64,000 nucleotides of DNA from Terracoccus luteus (lineage in GTDB: Bacteria; Actinomycetota; Actinomycetes; Actinomycetales; Dermatophilaceae). The stretch spans positions 1,860,001 to 1,924,000 of the forward strand of contig NZ_RBXT01000001.1 of the NCBI RefSeq assembly GCF_003635045.1. Direction: 5' to 3'. The stretch's first letter is position 1. Each line of letters starts with the position of its first letter. Shown here one piece after another: positions 22,272-33,937 of the stretch. The translations under genes were made by a program, and so were the position numbers. Under the pieces are notes generated by a model. The model was not told the DNA's origin. It made no database searches and worked only from the letters and a program-made list of their open reading frames with translations.

Positions 22272-23548
22272 GACGCCTCTCCCTTGCGGTAGACCGCCCC
22301 GTCGGCGGCCGGCATCCGGAGTCGTTGGGAGGCGAACGCGAGCACGAGGAGGGTGGCGACGTAGGGGGTCATGCCGGTGAACTCGTCAGGCACGCTCGAG
22401 CTGAGCAGGAACCACAGCAGGGCGAGCACGCCCATGACGACCATCGGCACGCCCTTCATGCGCTTGCCCGCGCGACGGCGCAGGTACTGCCACACCCCCC
22501 AGGCCACGAGCAGCAGCCCGATCGGCAGGAGGTAGGCGCGGATGACGTCGCCGCCGCTGCGCAGCTGGACGGCGTCGGCGTAGCCGAAGAGCGCCGCGCC
22601 CCCGGCCAGACCGCCGGGCCGCCAGTTGCCGAAGATCATGGCGGCGAGGCCGATGTAGCCGCGACCGCCCGTCTGGCCCTCGCGGTAGAGGTTCGAAGCG
22701 ACGAGGACGAGGAACCCACCGGCGAGGCCGGCCATGCCCCCGGAGACGAGCACCGCCGTGAACTTGTAGCGGTAGACGTTGACGCCGAGGGTCTCGGCCG
22801 CCTGGGGTGACTCGCCGCAGGCGCGCAGGCGCAGCCCGAACGCCGTGCGCCACAGGACGAACCACGTCAGCACGAGCAGGGCGACCGCGACGACGACGAG
22901 CACGTTGACCCGGGTCGTCAGGGCGCCGACGATGCCGGCGAGGTCGGAGACGAGCCACCACTGCTTGGCGGCGAGGTCCTCGAGGGGCTGCTCGAGGCCG
23001 GGGATGCCGATGAACGGCAGCTGCTGCAGCGGCGGCGACTGGGTGGGCCCACCGCCGGGCAGGCCGGTGAAGGTGCGCACCGCGAGGTAGGCGCCCGCCC
23101 CTGCCCCCAGCAGGTTGATGGCGACGCCGGACACGATGTGGTCGACGCCGAAGACGACGGTGGCGAGGGCGTGGATGGCGCCGCCGACGACGCCGAGCAG
23201 CAGGGCGCCGAGGATGCCGGCCCACGGACCGTAGTGGTAGCCGACGAACGCGCCGCCCCACGTGCCGAGGATCATCATGCCCTCGAGGCCGATGTTGACG
23301 ACGCCCGCGCGTTCGCTCCACAGACCGCCGAGGCCGGCGAGCCCGATGGGCACGGCGAGGCCGATGGCGGCGCGCAGCGCGCCGGTCGAGTCGATGTCGT
23401 TGGCGCCGGTGAGCACGCGCACGGTCGAGATGACGACGACGGCGCCGAAGACGACCGCCGCCCAGAACCACCACGGCCGGGTGCGGCGCGAGCGTGCCGC
23501 CTCGGGCTCGCGCACGACGTCGGCGGCCTGCAGGCCCGCGGCGCTCAC
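22268..23548 (-). CDS. nucleoside ABC transporter permease (second subunit, NupQ-like)
   Basis: A 426-residue membrane permease of the branched-chain/ribose transporter superfamily, with about ten hydrophobic segments. The stretch ERAGVVNIGLEGMMILG is characteristic of BMP-linked nucleoside permeases, and GESPQAAETLGVNVYRYK is the cytoplasmic coupling loop. A further C-terminal pair of membrane segments follows a basic stretch (RRRAGKRMKG). Its start overlaps the first permease's stop and its end overlaps cdd. Confidence 0.9.
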   Translation of the reverse strand: MSAAGLQAADVVREPEAARSRRTRPWWFWAAVVFGAVVVISTVRVLTGANDIDSTGALRAAIGLAVPIGLAGLGGLWSERAGVVNIGLEGMMILGTWGGAFVGYHYGPWAGILGALLLGVVGGAIHALATVVFGVDHIVSGVAINLLGAGAGAYLAVRTFTGLPGGGPTQSPPLQQLPFIGIPGLEQPLEDLAAKQWWLVSDLAGIVGALTTRVNVLVVVAVALLVLTWFVLWRTAFGLRLRACGESPQAAETLGVNVYRYKFTAVLVSGGMAGLAGGFLVLVASNLYREGQTGGRGYIGLAAMIFGNWRPGGLAGGAALFGYADAVQLRSGGDVIRAYLLPIGLLLVAWGVWQYLRRRAGKRMKGVPMVVMGVLALLWFLLSSSVPDEFTGMTPYVATLLVLAFASQRLRMPAADGAVYRKGEAS

Positions 23549-24663
23549 GCGGCCGCCCCCTCGGTCGCGGGCTGGCGTCGGGCGAGCTCGGCGGCGACGC
23601 GGCGCTGCTCCATCGCGATGCCGGCCCGGCGCACGACCTCGTAGGCGATGACGACCGACAGCACGATGACTCCCTGGATGACGAGGACGAGGCGGTCGCT
23701 GACGCCGGCCGTGATCTGCAGGCCGTTGCCCTGCGCGTCGAGGTAGGCCCAGAGCAGGGCCGCGAAGGCGATGCCGACCGGGTGGTTGCGCCCGAGCAGG
23801 GCGATGGCGATGCCCGCGAAGCCCAGGCCGGCCTGGACGGTGTCGCCGTAGACGTAGTCCTGGCCGAAGAGCAGCGGCATGCCGACGAGGCCGGCGGCGG
23901 CGCCCGAGATGAGCATCGAGGTCAGCACCATGCGCTTGACCTTGACGCCGCTCGCGACGGCGGCCGACTCCGAGCGGCCCGTGGCGCGCAGGTCGAACCC
24001 GAACCGGGTCTTGTTGAGCACGAACCAGTAGGCGAACCCCACGACGACGGCGAGCACGATGAGCCCGTACACGCGGCTCGGGGTGGCGATGATGCCGTCG
24101 AGCGAGATGCCGGGGACGCGCGAGTCGTCGGGCAGCGGCTTCGTGTTCGTCGCGTTGCTCCCCTGCACCCGCTCGGCCGTCTTGCCGAGCAGGAAGGCGA
24201 CGAGGAAGGTCGCGATGGCGTTGAGCATGATCGTCGAGATGACCTCGGACACGCCGCGGGTGATCTTCAGCAGGCCCGCGATGCCGGCCCAGACCGCACC
24301 GGACGCCATGGCCACGAGCAGGGCCACGATGACGTTCAGCCAGCCGGGCAGCCAGCCCTGGCCGGCGAAGAGGGCCGCGGCGAAGCTGGCGACGCGGTAC
24401 TGGCCGTCGACGCCGATGTTGAACAGGTTCATCCGGAAGCCGATGGCGACCGCGATGGCCGACAGGTAGTAGACCGTCGCCGCGTTGACGATGGCGATGA
24501 TCTGGCGCGGCAGCGGCACCTTGAACAGCTGGCTCCAGACGGCGCCCACCGGGTCGCCGGCCACGAGCAGGATGACCGTCGTGACGAGCACCGCCACGAC
24601 GATCGCGAGCAGGGGCGCCGCGGCCGCCATGCCGAGGCGCCGGGGGTCGAGCCGGGCGCTCAT
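23545..24663 (-). CDS. nucleoside ABC transporter permease (first subunit, NupP-like)
   Basis: A 372-residue permease with about nine or ten membrane segments. FRMNLFNIGVDGQYRVAS is the counterpart of the GLEG motif of its partner, and GRSESAAVASGVKVKRM is the coupling loop. It forms a heterodimeric channel with the following permease. Start ATG 24663 overlaps the ATPase stop (ATGA). Genes in this order (ATPase, permease, permease) match BMP-family nucleoside importers. Confidence 0.9.
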   Translation of the reverse strand: MSARLDPRRLGMAAAAPLLAIVVAVLVTTVILLVAGDPVGAVWSQLFKVPLPRQIIAIVNAATVYYLSAIAVAIGFRMNLFNIGVDGQYRVASFAAALFAGQGWLPGWLNVIVALLVAMASGAVWAGIAGLLKITRGVSEVISTIMLNAIATFLVAFLLGKTAERVQGSNATNTKPLPDDSRVPGISLDGIIATPSRVYGLIVLAVVVGFAYWFVLNKTRFGFDLRATGRSESAAVASGVKVKRMVLTSMLISGAAAGLVGMPLLFGQDYVYGDTVQAGLGFAGIAIALLGRNHPVGIAFAALLWAYLDAQGNGLQITAGVSDRLVLVIQGVIVLSVVIAYEVVRRAGIAMEQRRVAAELARRQPATEGAAA

Positions 24664-26279
24664 CGCGACCCTCCGTCCGTGGGCGTGCCGGCTGCGCCGG
24701 TGTGGTCGGTGCCAGTCGGGCCGCCGGCGGCGGTCGCGCCGGTGGCGCCGGTCGCGCCCGTCATCGCGGCGCCGAGCTGCTCGCGGGTGACGACGTCGGG
24801 GTCGAAGTCGCCCGACAGCCGCCCGCGCAGGATGACGCGGATCGTGTCGGACAGACCGACGAGCTCCTCGAGGTCGGCCGAGATGAGCAGCACCCCGAGC
24901 CCCTCGCGGCGGGCCTGCTTGATGTGGTCCCAGATCGCCGACTGGGCGCCCACGTCGACGCCGCGCGTCGGGTGGGCGGCGACGAGCACCCGCGGGTTGC
25001 GGCGCATCTCGCGGCCGATGATGAGCTTCTGCTGGTTGCCGCCGGACAGCGAGCCCGACGTCACGTCGATCGACGGCGTGCGCACGTCGAACTGCTCGAC
25101 GATCTCGCGGGTCTCCTGCTTCGCGGCGGCGGCGTCGATGAGGAGGCCGCCCGGCCCGGTCAGGTTCGCCCGGTCGGTCTGGTGGCCGAGGATGACGTTC
25201 TCCCACAGCGGGGCCTCGAGCAGCAGGGCGTGCCGGTGACGGTCCTCGGGGATGTAGCCGATGCCCGCCTCGCGGATCTCGCGCACCTGCCAGTCGGACG
25301 TGTCGACGTCACCGAGCAGGATGCGGCCCGAGCTGGGCTCGCGCATGCCCATGATGACCTCCACCAGCTCGGCCTGCCCGTTGCCCTCGACGCCGGCGAT
25401 GCCGACGACCTCGCCGGCGTGGATGACGAGGTCGATGCCGTCGAGCAGGGCGCGCCCACCGGCCGGGTCGGCGAGCGAGGTGCCCTCGATGGTGAGCAGC
25501 GGCGTGTCCGTCACGGTCGACTCGTCGGTCGAGGGCGAGGGCAGCTCGGAGCCGACCATGAGCTCGGCGAGGTCGCGGGGGGTGACGCCCTTCGGGTCGA
25601 CCTCCGCGACGGTCGAGCCGCGCCGGATGACGGTGATGGCGTCGGCGACCTTGAGCACCTCGTCGAGCTTGTGCGAGATGAAGACGACGGTCAGGCCCTC
25701 GGCCTTGAGCTCGCGCAGGTTGCCGAACAGCTCGTCGACCTCCTGCGGGACGAGCACCGCGGTGGGCTCGTCGAGGATGACGATCTTCGCGCCGCGGTAG
25801 AGCACCTTGAGGATCTCGATGCGCTGGCGGGCGCCGACCCCGAGGTCGGCCACGAGCGCGTCGGGCTCGACGCCGAGGCCGTACGACGTCGAGATCTCAC
25901 GGATGCGTCGCCGGGCGGCGTCGCCGATGCCGTGCAGCTTCTCGGCGCCGAGGACGACGTTCTCGAGCACGGTGAGGTTGTCGGCCAGCTGGAAGTGCTG
26001 GAAGACCATGCCGATGCCCGCGGCGATCGCGTCGGACGGCGTGCGCAGCGTGCGCACCGTGCCGTCGACGGTGATCGTGCCCTCGTCGGGCTGTTGGACG
26101 CCGTAGAGGATCTTCATGAGCGTCGACTTGCCGGCACCGTTCTCGCCGACGATGGCGTGGACGGTGCCGCGGTCGACCGTGAGCTCGATGTCCTTGTTGG
26201 CGACGACACCCGGGAAGCGCTTCGTGATGCCGTGCAGCTCGACTGCGGGGGTGCCGTGATGGGTCACTCGATGGGTCAC
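24660..26279 (-). CDS. nucleoside ABC transporter ATP-binding protein (tandem ATPase)
   Basis: A 539-residue double ATPase. The first domain has Walker A GENGAGKST and Walker B VILDEPTAVLVP. The second has a degenerate Walker A (GVEGNGQAEL), signature SGGNQQK and an atypical Walker B context (LVAAHPTRGVDVGA), as usual for this transporter class. The last 35 or so residues are a disordered Gly/Ala/Thr tail with GAT triplets, not part of the fold. The start is GTG 26279, with a second GTG five codons in. It lies 261 bases after the binding protein gene, with a hairpin between. Confidence 0.92.
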   Translation of the reverse strand: MTHRVTHHGTPAVELHGITKRFPGVVANKDIELTVDRGTVHAIVGENGAGKSTLMKILYGVQQPDEGTITVDGTVRTLRTPSDAIAAGIGMVFQHFQLADNLTVLENVVLGAEKLHGIGDAARRRIREISTSYGLGVEPDALVADLGVGARQRIEILKVLYRGAKIVILDEPTAVLVPQEVDELFGNLRELKAEGLTVVFISHKLDEVLKVADAITVIRRGSTVAEVDPKGVTPRDLAELMVGSELPSPSTDESTVTDTPLLTIEGTSLADPAGGRALLDGIDLVIHAGEVVGIAGVEGNGQAELVEVIMGMREPSSGRILLGDVDTSDWQVREIREAGIGYIPEDRHRHALLLEAPLWENVILGHQTDRANLTGPGGLLIDAAAAKQETREIVEQFDVRTPSIDVTSGSLSGGNQQKLIIGREMRRNPRVLVAAHPTRGVDVGAQSAIWDHIKQARREGLGVLLISADLEELVGLSDTIRVILRGRLSGDFDPDVVTREQLGAAMTGATGATGATAAGGPTGTDHTGAAGTPTDGGSR

Positions 26280-26471
26280 GGCGGCGCCGCCGCCCGCCCC
26301 GACGGCATCCGCGGGGACGTCGGTCGGGCCGGGGTGGCTCGCCTTCGGGTCGTTGACGATGACGCACGCTCCTACTCGGGGTGACGAAGGTCTCGGGACC
26401 GACAGGCAGAACCTACACAGTGGAGCCCACGCGCAGGCTCACCCTGGGTCCGCCCAGGGGCCCGCACGGGA

Positions 26472-26507
26472 ACGGCCCGGACGACGCGGAGGCGTCGACC
26501 GGGCCGT
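26472..26507 (-). terminator. hairpin between binding-protein and transporter genes
   Basis: ACGGCCCGGACGACGC (26472-26487) and GCGTCGACCGGGCCGT (26492-26507) can pair over 16 positions with one mismatch and a 4-base loop. It lies 34 bases after the BMP stop and lacks a T-run. The likely role is partial termination or 3'-end protection, so that the binding protein is made in excess over the membrane subunits. The rest of the 261-base gap (26280-26540) holds no gene. Confidence 0.6.
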
Positions 26508-26540
26508 ACGCACCCGTGGGGGCGTGGTGGTCGGCAGCGA

Positions 26541-27608
26541 TCAGGAGCTGGGGACGGTGATCGACCCGTCGATGATCTGCTGCTTGTACTCGTCGAGCTT
26601 GCTCTTGATGTCGTCGACCTGGCCACCGGTCGTCGAGTAGTCGACACCGCCCGCCTTGAGGTCGAAGACCTTGTTGCCGGCCTTGAACGAGCCGTCCTGG
26701 ACCGCCTTGATGAAGTCGAAGACGCCGACGTCGACCTTCTTGACCATCGAGGTCATGATGACGTCGCGCACGTCGGCGGGAGCGGTCTTGGCCTGGTCGG
26801 AGTCGACACCGATCGCGAGCTTGCCCGCGGCCTTGGCGGCGGTGAAGACGCCTCCACCCGAGCCACCGGCGGCGTGGTAGACGATGTCGGCGCCGGACTG
26901 GTACATGCCCTCGGCGGCGGCCTTGCCCTTGTCGACGGACGCGAAGCCCGAGAAGTCCGGCGGCTGCGTCAGGTACTTGACGTCGATCTTGATGTCGGGC
27001 TTGACGGCCTTGGCGCCGGCCTCGTAGCCGACCTCGAACTTCTTGATGAGGTCGGTCTGCACGCCACCGACGAAGCCGATGCGGTTGGTCTTCGTCTTGA
27101 GCGCGGCGGCCGCACCGACGAGGAAGCTGCCCTGCTCCTCGGCGAAGGTGATCTGCTCGACGTTGCTGCCGGCCGAGTCGGGTGACGCGTCGTCGATGAT
27201 GGCGAACTTGACGTCGGGGTTGGCCTTGGCGGCTTCGCCGACCGACTTGGCGTAGGCGAAGCCGACGGCGATGACGTTGGTGTAGCCGGCGTCGATGAGC
27301 TGCTGCAGGCGCTCCTTGCGGGCGGACTCGGCCTCGCCGTTGACGGCGGCGGCCTCCTTGCCCTCCACCCCGAGCTCGCTCTTGGCCTTGTCCAGGCCCG
27401 CGGCGGCGGCGTCGTTGAACGACTGGTCGCCGCGGCCACCCACGTCGTAGGCCATGCCGACCTTGAGGCCGGCTCCCCCACCGCCCGCCGTGCTGCCCGC
27501 GGTGCTGCCGCTGCCGGATCCGGGGGCCGTGTCAGTGCTGCTGCCGCAGGCCGCGAGGCCCAGTGCAGCCGCCGCGACGACGGCCGCGACCTTGGTTGCG
27601 TGACGCAA
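26541..27608 (-). CDS. BMP family nucleoside-binding lipoprotein
   Basis: A 355-residue lipoprotein: signal peptide with lipobox LAAC (Cys about residue 21), a Gly/Ser/Thr linker to about residue 47, then the BMP fold (LKVGMAYDVGGRGDQSFNDAA, GFVGGVQTDLIKKFEVGYEAG, DIVYHAAGGSGGGVFTAAK). It captures nucleosides outside the cell for the permease/ATPase encoded downstream. The start is a rare TTG (27608) supported by AAGGAG six to seven bases upstream. Downstream cdd and deoA identify pyrimidine nucleosides as probable cargo. Confidence 0.93.
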   Translation of the reverse strand: MRHATKVAAVVAAAALGLAACGSSTDTAPGSGSGSTAGSTAGGGGAGLKVGMAYDVGGRGDQSFNDAAAAGLDKAKSELGVEGKEAAAVNGEAESARKERLQQLIDAGYTNVIAVGFAYAKSVGEAAKANPDVKFAIIDDASPDSAGSNVEQITFAEEQGSFLVGAAAALKTKTNRIGFVGGVQTDLIKKFEVGYEAGAKAVKPDIKIDVKYLTQPPDFSGFASVDKGKAAAEGMYQSGADIVYHAAGGSGGGVFTAAKAAGKLAIGVDSDQAKTAPADVRDVIMTSMVKKVDVGVFDFIKAVQDGSFKAGNKVFDLKAGGVDYSTTGGQVDDIKSKLDEYKQQIIDGSITVPSS

Positions 27609-27682
27609 GGTGGTGCTCCTTCAAGTCTTCGGACCGACGACGACATCGGCCCACATGGCACGGAACTGTAACCGTGGCGACC

Positions 27683-27712
27683 GCAGGATCTACCAGCGTT
27701 CGGGGATCCTGC
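27683..27712 (-). terminator. inverted repeat after the M20 gene, before bmp
   Basis: GCAGGATC (27683-27690) and GATCCTGC (27705-27712) are perfect complements with a 14-base loop, starting 8 bases after the M20 stop on the minus strand. It may end the M20 transcript. The same 112-base gap must also hold the bmp promoter: a -10-like TACAGT sits at 27670-27665. Confidence 0.45.
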
Positions 27713-27720
27713 CGGAAGTG

Positions 27721-28917
27721 TTACCGATCCGCGACCGCGGCGACGACGCATCCGGCGAGGGTCTTCGCACCCACCGCGATGGCGCCCTCGTCGACGAGCA
27801 GGTCACCCCGGTGCAGGTCGAACGTGGCGCCCCCGGGCACCCGGGTCCCGAGGCGTGCCATGGCCCCGTTGACCTTGGTGAGGTACCAGGCGAAGTCCTC
27901 GCCCCCGAGTGACTGCGGGGTCGGCGCGACCGTCGCCCCGGCGCGGGTGACGGCCTGCGTCAGCACGTCGATGCACGCCGCCTCGTTGACCACCGGCGGC
28001 ACGCCCTTGGTGATGTGGACGTCGGCGGTGACGAGGTACGGGGCGACGACGGCGTGGACGATCTCCTCGACGAGCCGCTCGGAGCCCTCCCACGCGGTGG
28101 CGTCGAGCATGCGCAGGGTGCCGAGGGCCTTGCCCGTCGCCGGGATGACGTTGTGCGCGCCGCCGGCGTGCACCGCGCCCCACACGAGCGCGGCCGCCGC
28201 GCGCGGGTCGAGGCGGCGCGAGAGTGCGGCGGGGACGTCGGTGACGACCTTGGCGAGCGCGTAGGTGAGGTCCTGGGTGAGGTGCGGCCGCGAGGTGTGC
28301 CCGCCCCGCCCCGTCAGGGTGACCTCGACCTGGTCGGCCGCCGCCGTGATCGGCCCGACCCGCAGGCCGACCTGGCCCACGTCGAGGGAGGGGTCGCAGT
28401 GGAGGGCGTAGATGCTGTCGACGCCGGCGAGCCCGTCCTGCGCGACGACCTCCTCGGCGCCGCCGGGCATGAGCTCCTCGGCGGGCTGGAAGACGAGGCG
28501 GGCGGCGACGCCGGCGTCGACGAGCACGGGCTCGACGGCCTTGAGGGCGAGCGCGGCGCCGAGCAGCGAGGTGGTGTGCACGTCGTGCCCGCACGAGTGG
28601 CTGACACCGTCGGTGGTCGAGGCGAAGGGCAGCCCGGTCTGCTCGCGGATCGGCAGGGCGTCGAGGTCGCCGCGCAGGGCCACGCGTCGGACCGGCTCGG
28701 TCGCGCCCAGCTCGGCGACGAGACCCGTCCCGCGCAGCCGCCGGACGGCGATCCCCGCCCGCTCGAGGCGGGCGGCGACGGTGGCGGTCGTGCGCACCTC
28801 GCCGTGGCCGAGCTCGGGGTGGGCGTGCAGGTCACGGCGCAGCGCGACGAGCTCGTCGGCGTGGGCGTCGACCACGCGCACGATCTCGGCGGAGGCCTCG
28901 GACTGCGTCACGAGCAC
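27721..28917 (-). CDS. M20 family amidohydrolase
   Basis: A 398-residue metallopeptidase-type amidohydrolase related to hippurate and indole-acetyl-amino acid hydrolases, which cleaves N-acyl amino acids. The motifs are LRRDLHAHPELG, the metal-binding ALRGDLDALPI, HSCGHDVHTTSLLG, FQPAEELMPGGAEEVV and ALHCDP, plus a dimerisation domain containing GRGGHTSRPH. The start is GTG 28917 or the in-frame GTG two codons later. The exact substrate is unknown, and the gene is not obviously part of the nucleoside operon downstream. Confidence 0.88.
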   Translation of the reverse strand: MLVTQSEASAEIVRVVDAHADELVALRRDLHAHPELGHGEVRTTATVAARLERAGIAVRRLRGTGLVAELGATEPVRRVALRGDLDALPIREQTGLPFASTTDGVSHSCGHDVHTTSLLGAALALKAVEPVLVDAGVAARLVFQPAEELMPGGAEEVVAQDGLAGVDSIYALHCDPSLDVGQVGLRVGPITAAADQVEVTLTGRGGHTSRPHLTQDLTYALAKVVTDVPAALSRRLDPRAAAALVWGAVHAGGAHNVIPATGKALGTLRMLDATAWEGSERLVEEIVHAVVAPYLVTADVHITKGVPPVVNEAACIDVLTQAVTRAGATVAPTPQSLGGEDFAWYLTKVNGAMARLGTRVPGGATFDLHRGDLLVDEGAIAVGAKTLAGCVVAAVADR

Positions 28918-29049
28918 CGGATCCTACCGACGGTGGCCGGGACCGCCGACCACGACGGCGCCGACGGCGTGGGTCATGCTGTCCGTCCGAGCGTCGTCGA
29001 GGCACGGGGACGGCGCCGGACGGGCGACCGAGGACCGGGAGGACGCGGA

Positions 29050-29790
29050 GTGGGCGGGACGGTGGACGGCACGCGGCCGGATGCCGGGACGCCCCCTGCC
29101 GTGCCCACGGTGGCCGAGGTCGTGCGCCGGGTCGACGGCGCCACGCCCTTCGTCTCGGTCGTCACCTCCTCCCCCGGCCCGACCGTTCGCCTCGACGAAG
29201 TCGCGGCGCACGTGGCGGCGGGGTCGGACCCCTTCGCGCCGTGGCGTGGCGAGCTGAACCGTCGGCAGGAGGCGAGCGCGGGACGGCCCGTGCCACCGCA
29301 CGTGCCGGCCGCCTTCGTGCTGCAGTGGTGGTGCGAGGTCGTCGCCACGCCGCTCGCCGGCGCCGTCGCCACCGGGCCGTGGGTGCTGTCGCCCGCCCCC
29401 GTCGCGGCCGGGCGTGAGACCGCGTCGGTCGGGCTGGGCTTCGAGCTGGCCCCGGCCCTGCACCCCGCGCGGGTGGTCGTCGACGCCGACCGGTGGGAGG
29501 TACGGCCCGAGCCCGACCGCGCCCACCGGGAGGCCGTGGCCCGCGAGCTGTACGTCGAGATCGCCTCGCCGGTCGTGGCCGCCTTCGCGCCGGAGGTGCG
29601 CATGGGGTCGCGGCAGCGGTGGGGCGTGCTGCACGACACCTGGGGCACGGCCGTGCGCCGGGCCGTCGGTGCAGCGGGAGGACAGGTCGGGCCTGAGCCG
29701 TGGCGGCGGTCCTGCTGCTTCGTCTACCTCCTCCCCGGGGCGCACGAGTGCGCCGCCTGCCCGCGTCGTCAGCCGCCGCGCGGCCGCTGA
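29050..29790 (+). CDS. FhuF-like 2Fe-2S ferric-siderophore reductase family protein
   Basis: A 246-residue protein ending in the diagnostic CC-X10-C-X2-C cluster (CCFVYLLPGAHECAACPR), which in FhuF binds a 2Fe-2S centre used to reduce iron in hydroxamate siderophores. The N-terminal 190 residues carry the weakly conserved FhuF body. GTG 29050 was chosen for the GGGAGG ribosome site at 29037-29042. No siderophore synthesis or uptake gene is nearby, so the partner is encoded elsewhere. The N-terminus carries a GGATGCC heptamer at 29079, using a GAT codon. Confidence 0.8.
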   Translation: MGGTVDGTRPDAGTPPAVPTVAEVVRRVDGATPFVSVVTSSPGPTVRLDEVAAHVAAGSDPFAPWRGELNRRQEASAGRPVPPHVPAAFVLQWWCEVVATPLAGAVATGPWVLSPAPVAAGRETASVGLGFELAPALHPARVVVDADRWEVRPEPDRAHREAVARELYVEIASPVVAAFAPEVRMGSRQRWGVLHDTWGTAVRRAVGAAGGQVGPEPWRRSCCFVYLLPGAHECAACPRRQPPRGR

Positions 29791-29855
29791 CGACACCCCG
29801 CGGGGCCCTCGGCAGGGCCGTCCGGGGGGCCGTCGGCGGCGCCGCCGCCTGCACC

Positions 29856-29861
29856 TATCCT
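29856..29861 (+). promoter_or_regulatory. -10 element of a leaderless promoter for mutA
   Basis: TATCCT lies six bases before the ATG at 29868, so transcription should begin at or next to the start codon. No Shine-Dalgarno is present. Confidence 0.6.
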
Positions 29862-29867
29862 GCGGGC

Positions 29868-31714
29868 ATGACCTCAGCCACCGGAGGCGGTCCGCTGCCC
29901 CTCGCCGACCCCGACGACCGGCACGACCGGCGGGACTGGGAGGCGGCCGCCGCGGCGGTGCTGCGCAAGGCCCGCCGGCTGGGGCCTGACGACCCCGACG
30001 CCGCGGTGTGGGACGCTCTTACGACGACCACCGCGGACGGCATCCGGGTGAGCCCGCTCGGCACGGCGGACGACGTGGCCGACCTGCCCCCGACCGGCGT
30101 CCCCGGCGAGTTCCCCTTCACCCGAGGGCGGTTCGCGGCTAGGCCCGACGGGTGGGACGTCCGTTCGCACGTCGGCGGGCTCGACGCGGTGGCGGCGAAC
30201 CGTGAGGCGCTGCTCGACCTCGAGAACGGCGTGACGTCGCTCTGGATTCACGTCGGCGGCCCACTCGCAGCCGACGACCTCCCCCGGGCCCTCGACGGGG
30301 TGCTGCTCGACCTCGCCCCCGTCGTGCTCGAGGCGCCCGACGACCCGGTCGGCGCGGCACGGGCGCTCGTCGAGCTGCTCGACGCCCGCGGCACGACGCC
30401 CGCACCGGGGACCGGGCTGGGCGGCGACCCGGTGTCGGCAACCCTGCGCCGCGGCGAGCCCGACCTCGGCGGCGGGAGCGCGCTCGATCCGGAGGCCGCC
30501 GCCGGTGACGTGACCGCGCTCGCCGAGATCGCACATGGCAGAGGGCTGCTCGCCCTCACCGTCGACGCGACCGTCGTGCACGACGCCGGCGGCACCGACG
30601 CGCAGGAGCTGGGGTACGCCCTCGCGCTGGGCACCCACTACCTGCGGGTGCTCGTCGACGGCGGGCTCGACGTCGACGACGCGCTGGCCCTGCTCGAGTT
30701 CCGCCTCGCCGCCACGGACGAGCAGCTGACCACCATCGCAAAGCTGCGGGCCGCCCGGCGCACGTGGGCCCGGGTCGCCCAGCTGTCGGGAGCGAGTCCG
30801 CAGGCGTCGGCCCAGCGGCAGCACGCCGTCACGAGCCGGGCCATGACCTCGACCCGGGACCCCTGGGTGAACATGCTGCGCGGCACCGTCGCCGCCTTCT
30901 CCGCGGGTGTCGCCGGCGTCGACGCCTTGACGGTGCTGCCGTTCGACGCCCCGGCCGGCCGTCCCGAGGCCCTGGGCCGTCGGACCGCCCGCAACACCTC
31001 GGCCCTACTGCTCGCGGAGTCGCACGTCGGTGTCGTCGCCGACCCGGCCGGCGGGTCGTACGCGGTCGAGGCCCTGACCGACGCGACGGCCCGAGCCGCC
31101 TGGGCCGAGCTCGACCGCACCGACGCGGCGGGTGGCGTGCTCGCCGCGCTCGCCGACGGCTCCCTCGCGGAGCGGGTGCGCGACGCCGCCGCCCGCCGCG
31201 ACGTCGAGGTCGCCCACCGACGCCGTCCGCTCACCGGCCTCAGCGAGTTCCCCGACGCCGACGAGGCGCCGCTGCAGCGCGAACCGGACCCCAGCGCACC
31301 CCCGGTGCGCCGGTGGGGCGCGGCGTTCGAGCGCCTGCGCGAGACGCCCGCGACGAGCCCGGTGCTGCTGGCGACCATGGGCCCGGTGGCGGCGCACACG
31401 GCGCGGGCGACGTTCGCGCAGAACCTCTTCGCCGCCGGCGGCGTACCGGTACGGGTGGTCGGCGCGACGGCCGGCGTCGACGACCTCGTCGCGGCGTGGT
31501 CCGGCGAGCGCGTCGTGTGCCTCTGCGGCAGCGACGCCGCCTACGCCGACTGGGGCGCCGCGGCGGCGGCGGCGCTGCGCGAGGCCGGCGCGACCCGCGT
31601 CGTGCTGGCCGGGCGCCCCGGCCCGCGCACGCTCGACCCGTCACTCGTCGACGACGCGGCGGCCGTGGGTGACGACGCCGTCGCCTTCCTCACCCGCACC
31701 CGAGAGGCCCTGTC

Positions 31715-31718
<4 letters not shown>
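29868..31718 (+). CDS. mutA: methylmalonyl-CoA mutase small subunit
   Basis: A 616-residue non-catalytic beta subunit. It has the mutase barrel ([61 protein letters not shown]) and a degenerate C-terminal flavodoxin-like domain lacking the cobalamin-ligand DxHxxG. It dimerises with MutB for the B12-dependent interconversion of methylmalonyl-CoA and succinyl-CoA in propionate and odd-chain metabolism. ATG 29868 follows a leaderless -10. Its TGA overlaps the mutB GTG start (GTGA). Confidence 0.93.
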
Positions 31719-33933
<2,215 letters not shown>

Positions 33934-33937
<4 letters not shown>

